Positions 16,659 to 25,582 of a stretch of 64,000 nucleotides of DNA are shown here, one piece after another. The notes below the pieces were generated by a model. The model was given only the letters and a program-made list of their open reading frames with translations. It made no database searches and was not told the origin of the DNA. How positions within the stretch are numbered: the first letter of the stretch is position 1; each line of letters begins with the position of its first letter. Source of the stretch: an uncultured Hungatella sp. (GTDB lineage Bacteria; Bacillota; Clostridia; Lachnospirales; Lachnospiraceae); assembly GCA_949879795.1 (NCBI GenBank), contig CATLBR010000001.1, forward strand, positions 62,001 to 126,000. Reading direction: 5' to 3'. The translations under genes and the position numbers were made by a program.

Positions 16659-18026
16659 ATGGCAAAAGCGAAGACAACAGCATTTTTCTGTAAAGAATGC
16701 GGCTACGAGTCCGCGAAATGGGCGGGGCAGTGCCCCGCCTGCAAACAGTGGAACACTATGGTAGAAGAGCCCACAGCCCCCAGGACCGGTTCTTCATCCT
16801 CCCCCCGCCGCTCCCCCCTGATAAAATCCGCCCCTGCCCGCCTCTCCGACATCTCCGTAGAAGAAAAAGACCGGGTCACAACCGGCTACAGAGAGCTGGA
16901 TCAGGTATTAGGCGGAGGCGTGGTGGCAGGTTCCCTCGTCCTGGTAGGCGGCGATCCCGGCATCGGCAAATCCACCCTTCTTCTCCAGGTGTGCCGAAAT
17001 CTTGCGGCCGTGGGCCAGAAAGTTCTCTACATATCCGGCGAGGAATCCCTGAAGCAGATCAAGCTCCGGGCCAACCGCATCGGCCAGATGACAGGCGATC
17101 TGAAATTCCTGTGTGAGACCAGTCTGGACAATATTCAGGAGATCATCTCCCAGGAGAAGCCCGGCATTGTCATCATAGACTCCATCCAGACCATGTACCG
17201 AGAGGAGATATCCTCGGCGCCGGGAAGCGTCAGCCAGGTGAGAGAGTCCACCAACCTTCTGATGCAGATCGCCAAGGGAGAAGGCATCACCATCTTCATC
17301 GTAGGCCATGTAACCAAAGAAGGGGTGGTGGCAGGCCCAAGAGTGTTGGAGCACATGGTGGATACGGTGCTGTATTTTGAGGGAGACCGCCATGCCTCCT
17401 ACCGAATTCTGAGAGGCGTAAAGAACCGCTTTGGCTCCACCAACGAGATAGGAGTCTTCGAGATGAGGGAGCAGGGACTGGCGGAGGTGGAGAACCCTTC
17501 GGAGTTTATGCTGTCCGGCCGTCCGGAGGGAGCCTCCGGAGCCGTGGTAGCCTGTGCCATGGAAGGGACCAGGCCTATACTTCTGGAAGTCCAGGCTCTT
17601 GTCACCCAAAGCAATCTGGGAATTCCCAGAAGGACGGCTGCAGGAACAGACCCCAACCGGGTCAATCTCCTCATGGCGGTTCTGGAAAAACGCTGCCGCT
17701 ATGAGATGTCCCGCTACGACGCCTATGTCAACATCGCAGGCGGCATGAAGATGAACGAGCCTGCCCTTGACCTGTCTATTATCATGGCTCTGGTTTCCAG
17801 CTTGAAAGACAGACCTGTGGATGAGAAGACCATCGTGTTCGGCGAGGTGGGGCTGTCCGGCGAGGTCCGGGCCGTCTCCATGGCAGAGCAGAGAGTCAAC
17901 GAGGCCATAAAACTGGGATTTGAAGCCTGCATTCTCCCCCAGATCTGTCTGGACAAGATGAGACAGACCAAAAAGATCCGTCTCATAGGAGTCAGCAATG
18001 TGAGGGAGGCCATAGGATATCTGTAA
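16659..18026 (+). CDS. radA: DNA repair/recombination protein RadA (Sms)
   Basis: 455 residues, full length. A C4 zinc finger (FFCKECGYESAKWAGQCPAC) at the N-terminus is followed by the RecA-like core with Walker A GGDPGIGKST, the RadA-specific KNRFGSTNEIGVF motif, and a C-terminal Lon-like domain (NIAGGMKMNEPALDLSI). RadA is a DnaB-like helicase that promotes branch migration in recombination. The start is the ATG at 16659. Confidence 0.96.
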   Translation: MAKAKTTAFFCKECGYESAKWAGQCPACKQWNTMVEEPTAPRTGSSSSPRRSPLIKSAPARLSDISVEEKDRVTTGYRELDQVLGGGVVAGSLVLVGGDPGIGKSTLLLQVCRNLAAVGQKVLYISGEESLKQIKLRANRIGQMTGDLKFLCETSLDNIQEIISQEKPGIVIIDSIQTMYREEISSAPGSVSQVRESTNLLMQIAKGEGITIFIVGHVTKEGVVAGPRVLEHMVDTVLYFEGDRHASYRILRGVKNRFGSTNEIGVFEMREQGLAEVENPSEFMLSGRPEGASGAVVACAMEGTRPILLEVQALVTQSNLGIPRRTAAGTDPNRVNLLMAVLEKRCRYEMSRYDAYVNIAGGMKMNEPALDLSIIMALVSSLKDRPVDEKTIVFGEVGLSGEVRAVSMAEQRVNEAIKLGFEACILPQICLDKMRQTKKIRLIGVSNVREAIGYL

Positions 18027-18032
18027 AAGATG

Positions 18033-18061
18033 TTGACATATATAGATAATCGATATATAAT
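18033..18061 (+). promoter_or_regulatory. Consensus promoter right after radA
   Basis: Perfect TTGACA (18033-18038), 17-base spacer, perfect TATAAT (18056-18061). It begins six bases after the radA stop. A PadR-type operator fills its spacer. Transcription would meet the terminator at 18076-18110 after about 43 bases. Confidence 0.7.
18038..18058. promoter_or_regulatory. PadR-type operator, copy 1
   Basis: ATATATAGATAATCGATATAT differs by one base from the reverse complement of the palindrome at 18154-18174. It covers the -35/-10 spacer of the consensus promoter, an ideal place for repression. Confidence 0.6.
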
Positions 18062-18075
18062 CAACACATGGGAAT

Positions 18076-18110
18076 CGCATTCCCTGCCTGTCAGAGGAAT
18101 GCGGTTTTTT
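18076..18110 (+). terminator. Intrinsic terminator
   Basis: CGCATTCC (18076-18083) pairs with GGAATGCG (18096-18103), followed by GTTTTTT. It would end both radA readthrough and the short transcript from the 18033 promoter. Confidence 0.75.
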
Positions 18111-18144
18111 CCACAACCCAGCCATCACCGAAAGTCTATTTTTT

Positions 18145-18175
18145 TTTACCCATATATATAGATTATCTATATATA
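18145..18175 (+). promoter_or_regulatory. padR promoter with overlapping palindromic operator (copy 2)
   Basis: TTTACC (18145-18150), 17 bases, TATATA (18168-18173). A perfect palindrome, ATATATAGATTATCTATATAT (18154-18174, extending to 18153-18175), covers the spacer and -10. This fits autorepression by the PadR protein encoded 34 bases downstream. Confidence 0.6.
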
Positions 18176-18208
18176 GAATCCGGGACAACAGAGAAAGGAG
18201 GTTTTATC

Positions 18209-18550
18209 TTGGCATTTGACAAAAAACAGGTGTCCGGAAATACGGCCATGCTGCTCTTGCAGCTTTTGTCGGAAAAGGACATGTACGGCTACGAGATGAT
18301 CGAGACCCTTCAGAAGCGATCAGACAATGTATTTGAACTGAAGGCGGGAACTCTCTACCCCCTGCTCCACGGCATGGAGGAGAAAAACCAGCTCTTATCC
18401 TACGAAAAAGAGGCAGCTGGAAAGATCCGCAGATACTATCAAATCACCAGAGAAGGGAGAAGAGAACTGAAAAGGAAGAAGCAGGAGTGGGAGACATATC
18501 AGAACGCTGTCTCCCAGGTGATAGGAGGGGAGGCCTTTGCAAATGGGTGA
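18209..18550 (+). CDS. PadR-family transcriptional regulator
   Basis: 113 residues from a TTG start at 18209, seven bases after GGAGG. The PadR winged helix is clear (GNTAMLLLQLLSEKDMYGYEM; FELKAGTLYPLLHGMEEKNQ; YYQITREGRREL). The short length and C-terminal helix are those of the PadR-s1 group. It overlaps the next gene by 8 bases. It probably represses itself, and perhaps the short transcript after radA, through the two AT-rich operators. Confidence 0.88.
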   Translation: MAFDKKQVSGNTAMLLLQLLSEKDMYGYEMIETLQKRSDNVFELKAGTLYPLLHGMEEKNQLLSYEKEAAGKIRRYYQITREGRRELKRKKQEWETYQNAVSQVIGGEAFANG

Positions 18551-19958
18551 GCATCCGAATATGGATACATATCTGAATACGGTCTCCGCTCAGATCCGCA
18601 GCAGACGGGCCAGGGAAATGGCGGTGAATGAGATAAGAACCCACATCCAGGACCAGGCGGAAGCATATCAGGCAGGAGGGATGGAGAGAGAGAAGGCTGT
18701 GAAAGAGGCAGTCAGGCAGATGGGAGATCCGGTGAAAACGGGAGTGGAACTGGATCGGATCCACCGGCCCAAGATGGAATGGCGCCTGTTTTGGTGGATT
18801 CTGGCCTTCAGCATCGTGGGACTTACCCTCCAGTACCTTTGCCTGTACAGATTTGGGGAGACACAGGGGAGGATCGCGGGCGATTTTGGCCGCCAATGTG
18901 TGTACACAGCCATGGGCCTTCTGGTGATGGCCATCCTGTGCCTCTGGGATTACAGCATCCTGGGAACCTGCCCAAATGTTTTTGGTGTCTGTTTTCTGGG
19001 GGTCCTGACCTTCATCTGTATGTCGGGGCTTCCTCCCAGATACAACGGAGCCTACGGCTATCTGAAGTGTCTTATGTACTTCTTTGTTCCCATCTACGCA
19101 GGGATTCTGTACGGAAACCGGGGAAAAGGGCTGACAGGCCTGACAGCAGGGGCAGTGTGGATAGGCGCCGCTTTTCTGACAGGAGCAAGGGCCATAGGAG
19201 GAGGATTAAGCGTCACAGGCGATGTGATAGTGGTTTGCGGGGTGATGCTGTGCGCCGCTGCCTGGATGGAGTGGTTTGGGATCTCCAGAAGGAAAGGGCT
19301 GGCGGCTGTATTTGTTCTGTCTGCGGCGGCGGTTTTTCTCATCGCGGTCAATTTAGAGCGTTACCAGCTGGCCCGGCTTCAGGCATTTTTCCACCCGGAA
19401 GATTTTGAGGAGACTGTGGGCTATCAGATGTCTCAAATTCGGAGAATCGTCTCCGGCCTGACCATGGGAGGAGCAGGGGATGCCGTTTTGGAACGGGCAA
19501 ATCTCATCGGACGGTTCGTGCCCAGAGTGGACAGCGAATATATGATTCTTCAGTCCGCCGTGGTGCTGGGACTGTCCAGGACACTGATTCTGTGCGCAGC
19601 CTACGTGCTGTTTTTCTGGTATCTGTTTTCCATGGCAGTGAGGGAGAAAAACAGACTGGGCATGATAACCGCTGTCGGGTGCACCCTGATTCTGGCTGTG
19701 GAGACGGTGAGAAACGTGATGTTCAATTTTGGTGTGGGCGTTGTGTCCACGGCGGGAATTCCCTTTTTCTCCTTCGGAAAGATACACACCCTGGCTGTCT
19801 ACGGCATTCTTGGGGTTCTTCTGAGCATTTACCGCCACAGAAGCCTGGTGTGGGAAAAGCAGGTTTTAAAAAAAGGAGAGAAAGTAAAGGCGGAGAAGAT
19901 AAAAGAACTGCAGATCGGAAGATATGTGATTCATGTGGAGAAAGTGGAAAGAAATTGA
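18543..19958 (+). CDS. SEDS-like (FtsW/RodA-related) membrane protein with N-terminal permease-prefix domain
   Basis: About 471 residues; ATG at 18543 (an in-frame TTG six bases earlier has slightly better RBS spacing). Residues ~8-75 form a helical prefix (NTVSAQIRSRRAREMAVNEI, AVKEAVRQMGDP) typical of proteins paired with PadR regulators. About ten membrane helices follow. The C-terminal SEDS glycine/proline loop is present in altered form (VSTAGIPFFSFGKIHT in place of GIPLPFxSYGG). VDSEY near residue ~320 keeps an Asp where SEDS polymerases have a catalytic one. A cell-wall polymerase role is therefore possible but doubtful. Overlap with padR implies coupled expression. Confidence 0.78.
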   Translation: MGEHPNMDTYLNTVSAQIRSRRAREMAVNEIRTHIQDQAEAYQAGGMEREKAVKEAVRQMGDPVKTGVELDRIHRPKMEWRLFWWILAFSIVGLTLQYLCLYRFGETQGRIAGDFGRQCVYTAMGLLVMAILCLWDYSILGTCPNVFGVCFLGVLTFICMSGLPPRYNGAYGYLKCLMYFFVPIYAGILYGNRGKGLTGLTAGAVWIGAAFLTGARAIGGGLSVTGDVIVVCGVMLCAAAWMEWFGISRRKGLAAVFVLSAAAVFLIAVNLERYQLARLQAFFHPEDFEETVGYQMSQIRRIVSGLTMGGAGDAVLERANLIGRFVPRVDSEYMILQSAVVLGLSRTLILCAAYVLFFWYLFSMAVREKNRLGMITAVGCTLILAVETVRNVMFNFGVGVVSTAGIPFFSFGKIHTLAVYGILGVLLSIYRHRSLVWEKQVLKKGEKVKAEKIKELQIGRYVIHVEKVERN

Positions 19959-20130
19959 AACTTTAGAAGATTTTCATTCAGGGTATTCCATTCCCGCCCC
20001 GGATCTTTTTATAATATATGTCCCTTTTATATCCAAGTGTGTTATAATTATTCCTATAGAACAATGTACAAAAATATAAATTAAAATTTGTGATTGATAA
20101 CCTTATTCAGAATGAAACGAGGACAAGAAG

Positions 20131-20589
20131 ATGGCAGAACAAAACCGGCTGATTTTATGGGGATGGTTCAGTCCAGAAATTGTTAAAAATAAACTATTAC
20201 CAGATATGGAAAAAAACATTATGCAATATGGCGTGATTTTCCCTACTGCCTATGAAACATTTCAAAAAAATAAGTATGCAGTAAATAGTTTATATTTTCA
20301 TCATTCCTATGCGGAAAGTGATATACCAATGGGACAGAAATACACGAAAATAGCGTTAATGGAAAATTACGAAATTATAACAAATTCAATTCAAACTTGT
20401 CATTCAGAGGTTATATGTTTTTTTACCTGCGATCCTAAAATGCAACCTTCTGAATATGCAATGCGAGGACATCACGAGAACAGCTTAATACAATTTGGGC
20501 ATGGGATTCCACAAATTATTTATAATGAATTATTGGAGATAACCAAACTACCTTTTCATCCGACAAAAAAGCAAATATGTCTTTATTAA
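20131..20589 (+). CDS. Hypothetical protein, AT-rich, probably acquired
   Basis: 152 residues with RBS GAGGACAAGAAG and an ATG start. No signal peptide, membrane segment or motif that I recognise; aromatic and histidine rich (LYFHHSYAESDIPM, RGHHENSLIQFGHGIP). Base composition is clearly more AT-rich than the genes on either side and codon use is A/T-ending, which suggests horizontal acquisition. It is monocistronic between padR-seds and the rubredoxin gene. Function unknown. Confidence 0.6.
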   Translation: MAEQNRLILWGWFSPEIVKNKLLPDMEKNIMQYGVIFPTAYETFQKNKYAVNSLYFHHSYAESDIPMGQKYTKIALMENYEIITNSIQTCHSEVICFFTCDPKMQPSEYAMRGHHENSLIQFGHGIPQIIYNELLEITKLPFHPTKKQICLY

Positions 20590-20791
20590 AATGAAATAAA
20601 TAATGGACAACTCCAACATCCTATTTAAAAGGGAGTAATATATTTATCTGCCCGGCAGTCTGTCCGGTTGGAGACTCTTAAAGAGGCTGCAGACAGGCGG
20701 AGAGAAAAAGAGGCAATGGAAATCAGGCGTACAACAAGGCATAAATAAAAAATGCCATTATGGGTATAGATAAAACGAGGAGGAAAAGACT

Positions 20792-21409
20792 ATGGACAAC
20801 AAGACTATGTTCAACTTAACCTATGGGCTGTTTGTTCTCACATCCCGGGACGGGGAAAAGGACAGCGGCTGTATCATCAACACTGCAGGCCAGGTGACAT
20901 CGGAGCCCAACCGTATCAGCATCACCGTAAACAAGGCGAATTTTACCCACGACCTTGTGAAAAAGAGCGGGATATTCAACGTGTCCATCCTGAGCCAGGA
21001 GGCCTGCTTTGAGACCTTTAAGCACTTTGGCTTCCAGTCCGGCCGGAACGTAGACAAGTTCGCCGGTTTTCCCGACTGCAGACGCTCCGCAAACGGGCTT
21101 TACTATGTGACTGCGGGAACCAACGGTTTTATCAGCGGGGAGGTGGAGCTGGAGACAGACCTGGGGAGCCATACGATGTTTATCGCCTCGGTGAAAGATA
21201 TGGAAGTTTTGTCTGCGGCGCCGTCCGCCTCCTACGCCTACTATCACTCCAACATCAAACCCAGGCAGGAGAAACCGAAGGAGACTGGAAAGACCGTGTG
21301 GCGGTGCAGGATCTGCGGCTACATCTATGAGGGGGAAGAACTTCCCGCCGACTTTATCTGCCCCCTGTGCAAGCACCCTGCTTCCGATTTTGAGAAGGTG
21401 ATTTTGTAG
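20792..21409 (+). CDS. Flavin reductase-rubredoxin fusion (high-molecular-weight rubredoxin)
   Basis: 205 residues; AGGAGGAAA before the ATG. Residues ~1-155 form an FMN-binding split-barrel (TYGLFVLTSRDGEKDSGCII; GIFNVSILSQEACFETFKHF). Residues ~168-205 form a rubredoxin with WRCRICGYIYEG and FICPLCKHP, the two CxxC pairs that bind iron. Such fusions act with flavodiiron proteins in oxygen or NO detoxification in anaerobes. No flavodiiron gene is adjacent. A strong terminator follows. Confidence 0.92.
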   Translation: MDNKTMFNLTYGLFVLTSRDGEKDSGCIINTAGQVTSEPNRISITVNKANFTHDLVKKSGIFNVSILSQEACFETFKHFGFQSGRNVDKFAGFPDCRRSANGLYYVTAGTNGFISGEVELETDLGSHTMFIASVKDMEVLSAAPSASYAYYHSNIKPRQEKPKETGKTVWRCRICGYIYEGEELPADFICPLCKHPASDFEKVIL

Positions 21410-21422
21410 GGCAGTAAACAGC

Positions 21423-21467
21423 CAGGACAGACAGGCCCGGAGAGCCGGGAAGTCTGTCCTGATTTTG
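21423..21467 (+). terminator. Intrinsic terminator after the rubredoxin fusion
   Basis: CAGGACAGAC (21423-21432) pairs with GTCTGTCCTG (21452-21461) with an inner CCCGG/CCGGG stem, then ATTTTG. The phrase ATTTTGTCTGGGGAAACA is tandemly duplicated just downstream. Confidence 0.75.
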
Positions 21468-21619
21468 TCTGGGGAAACAAATTTTGTCTGGGGAAACAGA
21501 ATCTTGTCCGAAAAACACGACTGAGCAGATGAGATTTCTCCCCTGTGTCCGGAGCGGCGATAGCTTCAGGCACAAAAAAGCTGATACCTTGCAATAAGAT
21601 ATCAGCCGCTTTGTAATAC

Positions 21620-21690
21620 CAGGGGAAGAGGGGCTCGAACCCCCATCTACGGTTTTGGAGACCGCTGCTCTACCATTGAACTATTCCCCT
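21620..21690 (-). tRNA. tRNA-Trp (CCA)
   Basis: Read on the minus strand, the acceptor arm AGGGGAA pairs with TTCCCCT. The D-arm, the anticodon loop CTCCAAA with anticodon CCA, and the T-arm GGGGGTTCGAGCCCC are all in place. The 3' CCA is not encoded. Confidence 0.95.
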
Positions 21691-22133
21691 TTTGTAACTT
21701 GTCTGTCGGACACAAAACATAATATACCACAGACATGACAAAAAGTCAACTGCTATTTTTTGAAAATTAAGAAGCTATTCGGTTGATTTCAGCAAGGCTT
21801 GCTACTATCTCAGAGAGGAGACTTTACTATGATCAAGATAGTGAAGAATTGTCGCCTGCAATGATGAAGGCCTTCAAAAGAGCTGCTATCCGGCGTAACC
21901 GTAGAAAAAGAGAATAATTCAAAGAAGCTGCGTTTTTGGACGCAGCTCCAGACTGTATTTATCCAATCATCTAATTCTCTCCATGTCACCTATCGCTTCA
22001 GATGAAGTTCCCAAGAATATTTTACTCAAACTTCCCACACCATTTTGGTGTTCTGAACCATACCGCATAATGTTGAAAACGGAAATTTCAGCAATAAATC
22101 AAAAATTAGGTTTCGGATCTTTTTGAGCGCCGA
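21691..22133. other. Intergenic stretch with a possible gene remnant and a hairpin
   Basis: No complete gene. From 21774 to 21917 the plus strand is open for 48 codons without a start and ends in a basic tail (FKRAAIRRNRRKRE), which looks like the C-terminal remnant of a lost gene. A hairpin with arms AGCTGCGT/ACGCAGCT lies at about 21930-21950. Confidence 0.35.
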
Positions 22134-22973
22134 TCATCCGATAGCTTTTAGATACCTGGCCAGTGCGTCCTGCCATGGGGGCAGAGGTTCAAATCCGTTC
22201 TCCGCCAGCTTTGACTTGTCCATTCGACTGTTCATGGGGCGTTTGGCCCTGGCGGGATACTGGTCGCTGGTCACCGGGGACACCTTGACTTTGAGCCCCG
22301 CCTGCCTGAATATCTCACAGGCGAACTCGTACCAGGTGCACAGACCCTCGTTTGTGGCGTGGTAGCGGCCATACTTTTCGGTCTCGACCATATCCACCAG
22401 AAGCCTTGCCAGGTCGTAGGTGTAGGTGGGGGAGCCGATCTGGTCGTTGACCACAGTCAGGCTGTCATGAGTCTGCCCCAGATTCAGCATGGTCTTGATG
22501 AAATTTTTTCCGTTGACGCCGAAGACCCAGGCGATGCGGACGATAAAATATTTTTCCAGGGATTCCACTGACAGTTCTCCCTCGTACTTGGTCTGGCCGT
22601 AGACATTTAACGGCTCTCTCTCGTCGTCCGGCTCCCATGGGCGGGTGCCCTGGCCGTTGAACACATAGTCGGTGCTGATATACATCAGCTTGCAGTTCAG
22701 TTCCCTGCATACGGCCGCCACGTTCTCCGTTCCCGCCGCGTTGACACGGCGGCACAGCTCCACATTGTCCTCCGCAGCGTCCACCGCCGTGTAGGCGGCG
22801 CAGTGGATGACGGCGTCCGGGGCCGTTCGGGTGATCACGTCTCTCACCGCCTGACTGTCGGTGATGTCCATCTCCTGGACGTCCACGCCCACGGCGGTAT
22901 GCCCTCTCTTTTCCAGCTCATTGACTACATCATAGCCTAACTGGCCTTTCACTCCTGTCACTAATACGTTCAT
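22134..22973 (-). CDS. rfbD: dTDP-4-dehydrorhamnose reductase
   Basis: 279 residues of the extended SDR/RmlD family. NAD(P) motif TGVKGQLG at the N-terminus, catalytic YxxxK as VYGQTKYEGE, and the conserved STDYVFNG. It makes dTDP-L-rhamnose from the 4-keto sugar in the last step of the pathway. Third gene of the minus-strand operon, 136 bases after rmlB. RgpF-like rhamnan genes in the downstream glycan cluster are plausible consumers. Confidence 0.95.
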   Translation of the reverse strand: MNVLVTGVKGQLGYDVVNELEKRGHTAVGVDVQEMDITDSQAVRDVITRTAPDAVIHCAAYTAVDAAEDNVELCRRVNAAGTENVAAVCRELNCKLMYISTDYVFNGQGTRPWEPDDEREPLNVYGQTKYEGELSVESLEKYFIVRIAWVFGVNGKNFIKTMLNLGQTHDSLTVVNDQIGSPTYTYDLARLLVDMVETEKYGRYHATNEGLCTWYEFACEIFRQAGLKVKVSPVTSDQYPARAKRPMNSRMDKSKLAENGFEPLPPWQDALARYLKAIG

Positions 22974-23109
22974 TCTGATCTCTCCATACTCTGTATATGA
23001 CCTGCCGCGGAACCCCCGGCAGAGAACGGGGTCGTCTTCTGCCGCGAACCTCCCGGCGGTGATCCGGGTTCACATTCTGCCTTGGGAAACCCGACGGTTC
23101 ACCGGTGTA

Positions 23110-24132
23110 TCAGTTTACTTCTTTATACATTTTCGCGAAATAGTTTGTGTACTCTCCGGAGATAATATGCTCCCACCACTCTTTGTTGTCCAGATACCAC
23201 TGGATGGTCTGGCGGATTCCGGTGTCGAAGTTGTACTGAGGCTTCCAGCCCAGTTCCGTCTCCAGCTTTGTGGGGTCGATGGCGTAGCGCATGTCATGTC
23301 CGGGCCGGTCGGTGACGAAGCGGATCAGGCTTTCCGGCTTGTCCAAGGCGCGGAGGATGGTCTTGACCACTTCCAGGTTGGTGCGCTCGTTGTGGCCGCC
23401 GACATTGTAGATTTCTCCCACCCGCCCTTTGTGTATGATAAGATCGATGGCCGCGCAGTGATCGGACACATGAAGCCAGTCTCTGACATTTTCACCTTTT
23501 CCGTACACGGGAAGTTCCTTGTCGGCCAGGGCCCGGCTGATGATGAGAGGAATCAGTTTCTCCGGAAAATGATAGGGACCGTAGTTGTTGGAGCACCGGG
23601 AGATGGTCACCGGCAGGCCGTAGGTCCGGTAATAGGCCAGGACAAACAGATCGGCGCTGGCTTTGGAGGAGCTGTAGGGGCTGGAGGTGTGGAGAGGCGT
23701 CTCCTCGGTAAAGAACAGATCCGGTCTGTCCAGGGGCAGGTCCCCGTACACCTCGTCGGTTGACACCTGGTGATACCGCTTGACATTGTATTTCCTGGAG
23801 GCGTCCAGAAGGACTCTGGTCCCCATCACGTTGGTCTGGACGAAGATACCCGGGTCGGTGATGGACCGGTCCACATGGCTCTCTGCCGCAAAGTTCACCA
23901 CCACGTCAAACTGTTCTTTTTCAAACAGGTCCATGATAAAGGGTTCGTCCGCGATGTCGCCCTTGACAAACTTGTAGTTGGGTTTGTCCTCCACCGGCTT
24001 TAAAGTTTCCAAGTTTCCAGCATAGGTGAGAAGGTCCAGGTTTACGATCTGGTAGTCAGGGTACTTATTTACCATGTGATGGACAAAGTTGCCGCCGATA
24101 AATCCAGCGCCTCCGGTAACTAAAATTTTCAT
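23110..24132 (-). CDS. rfbB: dTDP-glucose 4,6-dehydratase
   Basis: 340 residues, full length. NAD motif TGGAGFIGGNFVHH, catalytic STDEVYGD and YSSSKASAD, and the substrate segment RCSNNYGPYHFPEKLIPL. It converts dTDP-glucose to the 4-keto-6-deoxy sugar. Middle gene of the minus-strand operon. RBS GAGGAATT before the ATG. Confidence 0.97.
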   Translation of the reverse strand: MKILVTGGAGFIGGNFVHHMVNKYPDYQIVNLDLLTYAGNLETLKPVEDKPNYKFVKGDIADEPFIMDLFEKEQFDVVVNFAAESHVDRSITDPGIFVQTNVMGTRVLLDASRKYNVKRYHQVSTDEVYGDLPLDRPDLFFTEETPLHTSSPYSSSKASADLFVLAYYRTYGLPVTISRCSNNYGPYHFPEKLIPLIISRALADKELPVYGKGENVRDWLHVSDHCAAIDLIIHKGRVGEIYNVGGHNERTNLEVVKTILRALDKPESLIRFVTDRPGHDMRYAIDPTKLETELGWKPQYNFDTGIRQTIQWYLDNKEWWEHIISGEYTNYFAKMYKEVN

Positions 24133-24229
24133 AGATAATTCCTCCGTTTCTTTGAGTGTTTTCCGATTCGGTCATCCTCCGCAGGTGTATCCCTTGCTGC
24201 GGTATATGTCCGTCCCGGAACAGTGGATA

Positions 24230-25111
24230 TCAGTTGTCGATGAATTTTCCTGCCAGAACGTCCAGGAGATACTGGCCGTACTGGTTTTTCTTTAACGGTT
24301 CGATATTCTCCAAAAGCTGGTCTCTGGTGATCCAGTGATTTAAGTAGGCGATCTCCTCCAGGCAGCCGATCTTCCGGTGCTGGTGGGATTCCACGGTGCG
24401 GACAAAGTTGGTGGCGTCTACCAGGGACTCATGGGTTCCGGTGTCCAGCCAGGTGAAGCCCTGACCCAGAAGTTCCACCTCCAGCTTGCCGTCCTCCAGG
24501 TAAATTCGGTTCAGGTCCGTGATCTCCAGCTCGCCTCTGGCGGAAGGAGCCAGATTCCTGGCGTACTCCACCACCTTGTTGTCATAGAAATAGAGACCGG
24601 TGACGCAGTAGTTGGACTTTGGCTTTGCCGGCTTCTCCTCGATGGAGATGGCCCGCCCGTCGGAGTCGAACTCCACGATGCCGAACCGTTCAGGGTCGTC
24701 CACATAGTAACCGAAGACCGTGGCGCCCTCCTGCTTGTTGGCGGCCCGAAGAAGCCGTTTTTTCAGGCCGTGCCCCGCAAAAATGTTGTCCCCCAGGATC
24801 ATGGCCACATGGTCGTCCCCGATGAAATCCGCGCCGATGATAAAAGCCTGGGCCAGGCCGTCGGGAGAAGGCTGAACGGCGTAGGACAGATTCAGGCCGA
24901 ACTGGTGCCCATTGCCCAGGAGATGTTCGAATCTTGGGGTGTCCTCGGGCGTGGAGATGATCAGGATCTCCCGGATCCCTGCAGTCATCAGCACCGACAG
25001 GGGGTAGTAGATCATGGGCTTATCATAAATAGGAAGCAGCTGTTTGGATGTGACGGTGGTCAGAGGGTAAAGCCTTGTCCCGGAACCGCCGGCTAAAATG
25101 ATACCTTTCAT
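24230..25111 (-). CDS. rfbA: Glucose-1-phosphate thymidylyltransferase
   Basis: 293 residues starting [25 protein letters not shown] lies before the ATG at 25111, so the five-residue longer reading frame (to 25126) is not used. Signature parts include the G-rich nucleotide loop, [20 protein letters not shown] and [10 protein letters not shown]. It makes dTDP-glucose, the first step to dTDP-rhamnose. First gene of the operon, with its own promoter at 25147-25177. Confidence 0.97.
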   Translation of the reverse strand: MKGIILAGGSGTRLYPLTTVTSKQLLPIYDKPMIYYPLSVLMTAGIREILIISTPEDTPRFEHLLGNGHQFGLNLSYAVQPSPDGLAQAFIIGADFIGDDHVAMILGDNIFAGHGLKKRLLRAANKQEGATVFGYYVDDPERFGIVEFDSDGRAISIEEKPAKPKSNYCVTGLYFYDNKVVEYARNLAPSARGELEITDLNRIYLEDGKLEVELLGQGFTWLDTGTHESLVDATNFVRTVESHQHRKIGCLEEIAYLNHWITRDQLLENIEPLKKNQYGQYLLDVLAGKFIDN

Positions 25112-25146
25112 AGTATTTTCCTCCAAAGGTTATTTACTTTAAAGAC

Positions 25147-25177
25147 ATTATAAAGGGTTACGTTACGTCAGTGTCAA
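25147..25177 (-). promoter_or_regulatory. Promoter of the rml operon
   Basis: On the minus strand: TTGACA (25177-25172), a long 19-base spacer, TATAAT (25152-25147), 36 bases from the rfbA start. Confidence 0.6.
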
Positions 25178-25207
25178 GGGGGTTTCGTCAATTTTTGTTT
25201 TGAATAT

Positions 25208-25330
25208 CCGCCGCCGATCAGGCGGCATCAATTCAGGGTTACTGTGTGCCGGTGGCACACGTTCAGCAACGACCGAAACGGAGCGCAGATTCCAAATGTG
25301 CCCGCCAGACTTTCATGTGTGGTGGTGGGT
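25208..25330 (-). repeat. Dispersed intergenic repeat, left copy
   Basis: About 120 bases with internal hairpins CCGCC/GGCGG and GTGTGCC/GGCACAC. The reverse complement recurs at 31300-31415 with roughly 85% identity by eye. The two copies bracket the lipoprotein, glucosyltransferase and flotillin genes. Confidence 0.75.
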
Positions 25331-25402
25331 ATGACCATGTATGAAGTGTTGAGCCTGCTGTTTTTGACGGTACCTTCCTGGTTGCACTGCTTGCCTAGAT
25401 AG
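25331..25402 (+). pseudogene. Short peptide ORF resembling a truncated holin-like toxin
   Basis: A 23-codon ORF encodes MTMYEVLSLLFLTVPSWLHC and three more residues. The start MTxYExLxLL resembles the short Firmicutes holin-like toxin peptides, but the expected second half of the membrane helix is lost. It begins exactly where the dispersed repeat ends. It could be a decayed type I toxin or chance. Confidence 0.3.
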
Positions 25403-25582
25403 ATAGGAACCAACAAGCGAAAATAAATAATCGCCTTGCTGATTAGTCATGGGCCAGTACAGTTATGGGGCCAAAGCATATGTATCGTTCAATCACGGTC
25501 CAGAAAAAGACTTCACGATCGGAGGGGGATAAGGTATAATAGATGGCAGGAGATGTAAAAGCAATAGGAGGAATACAGAACT

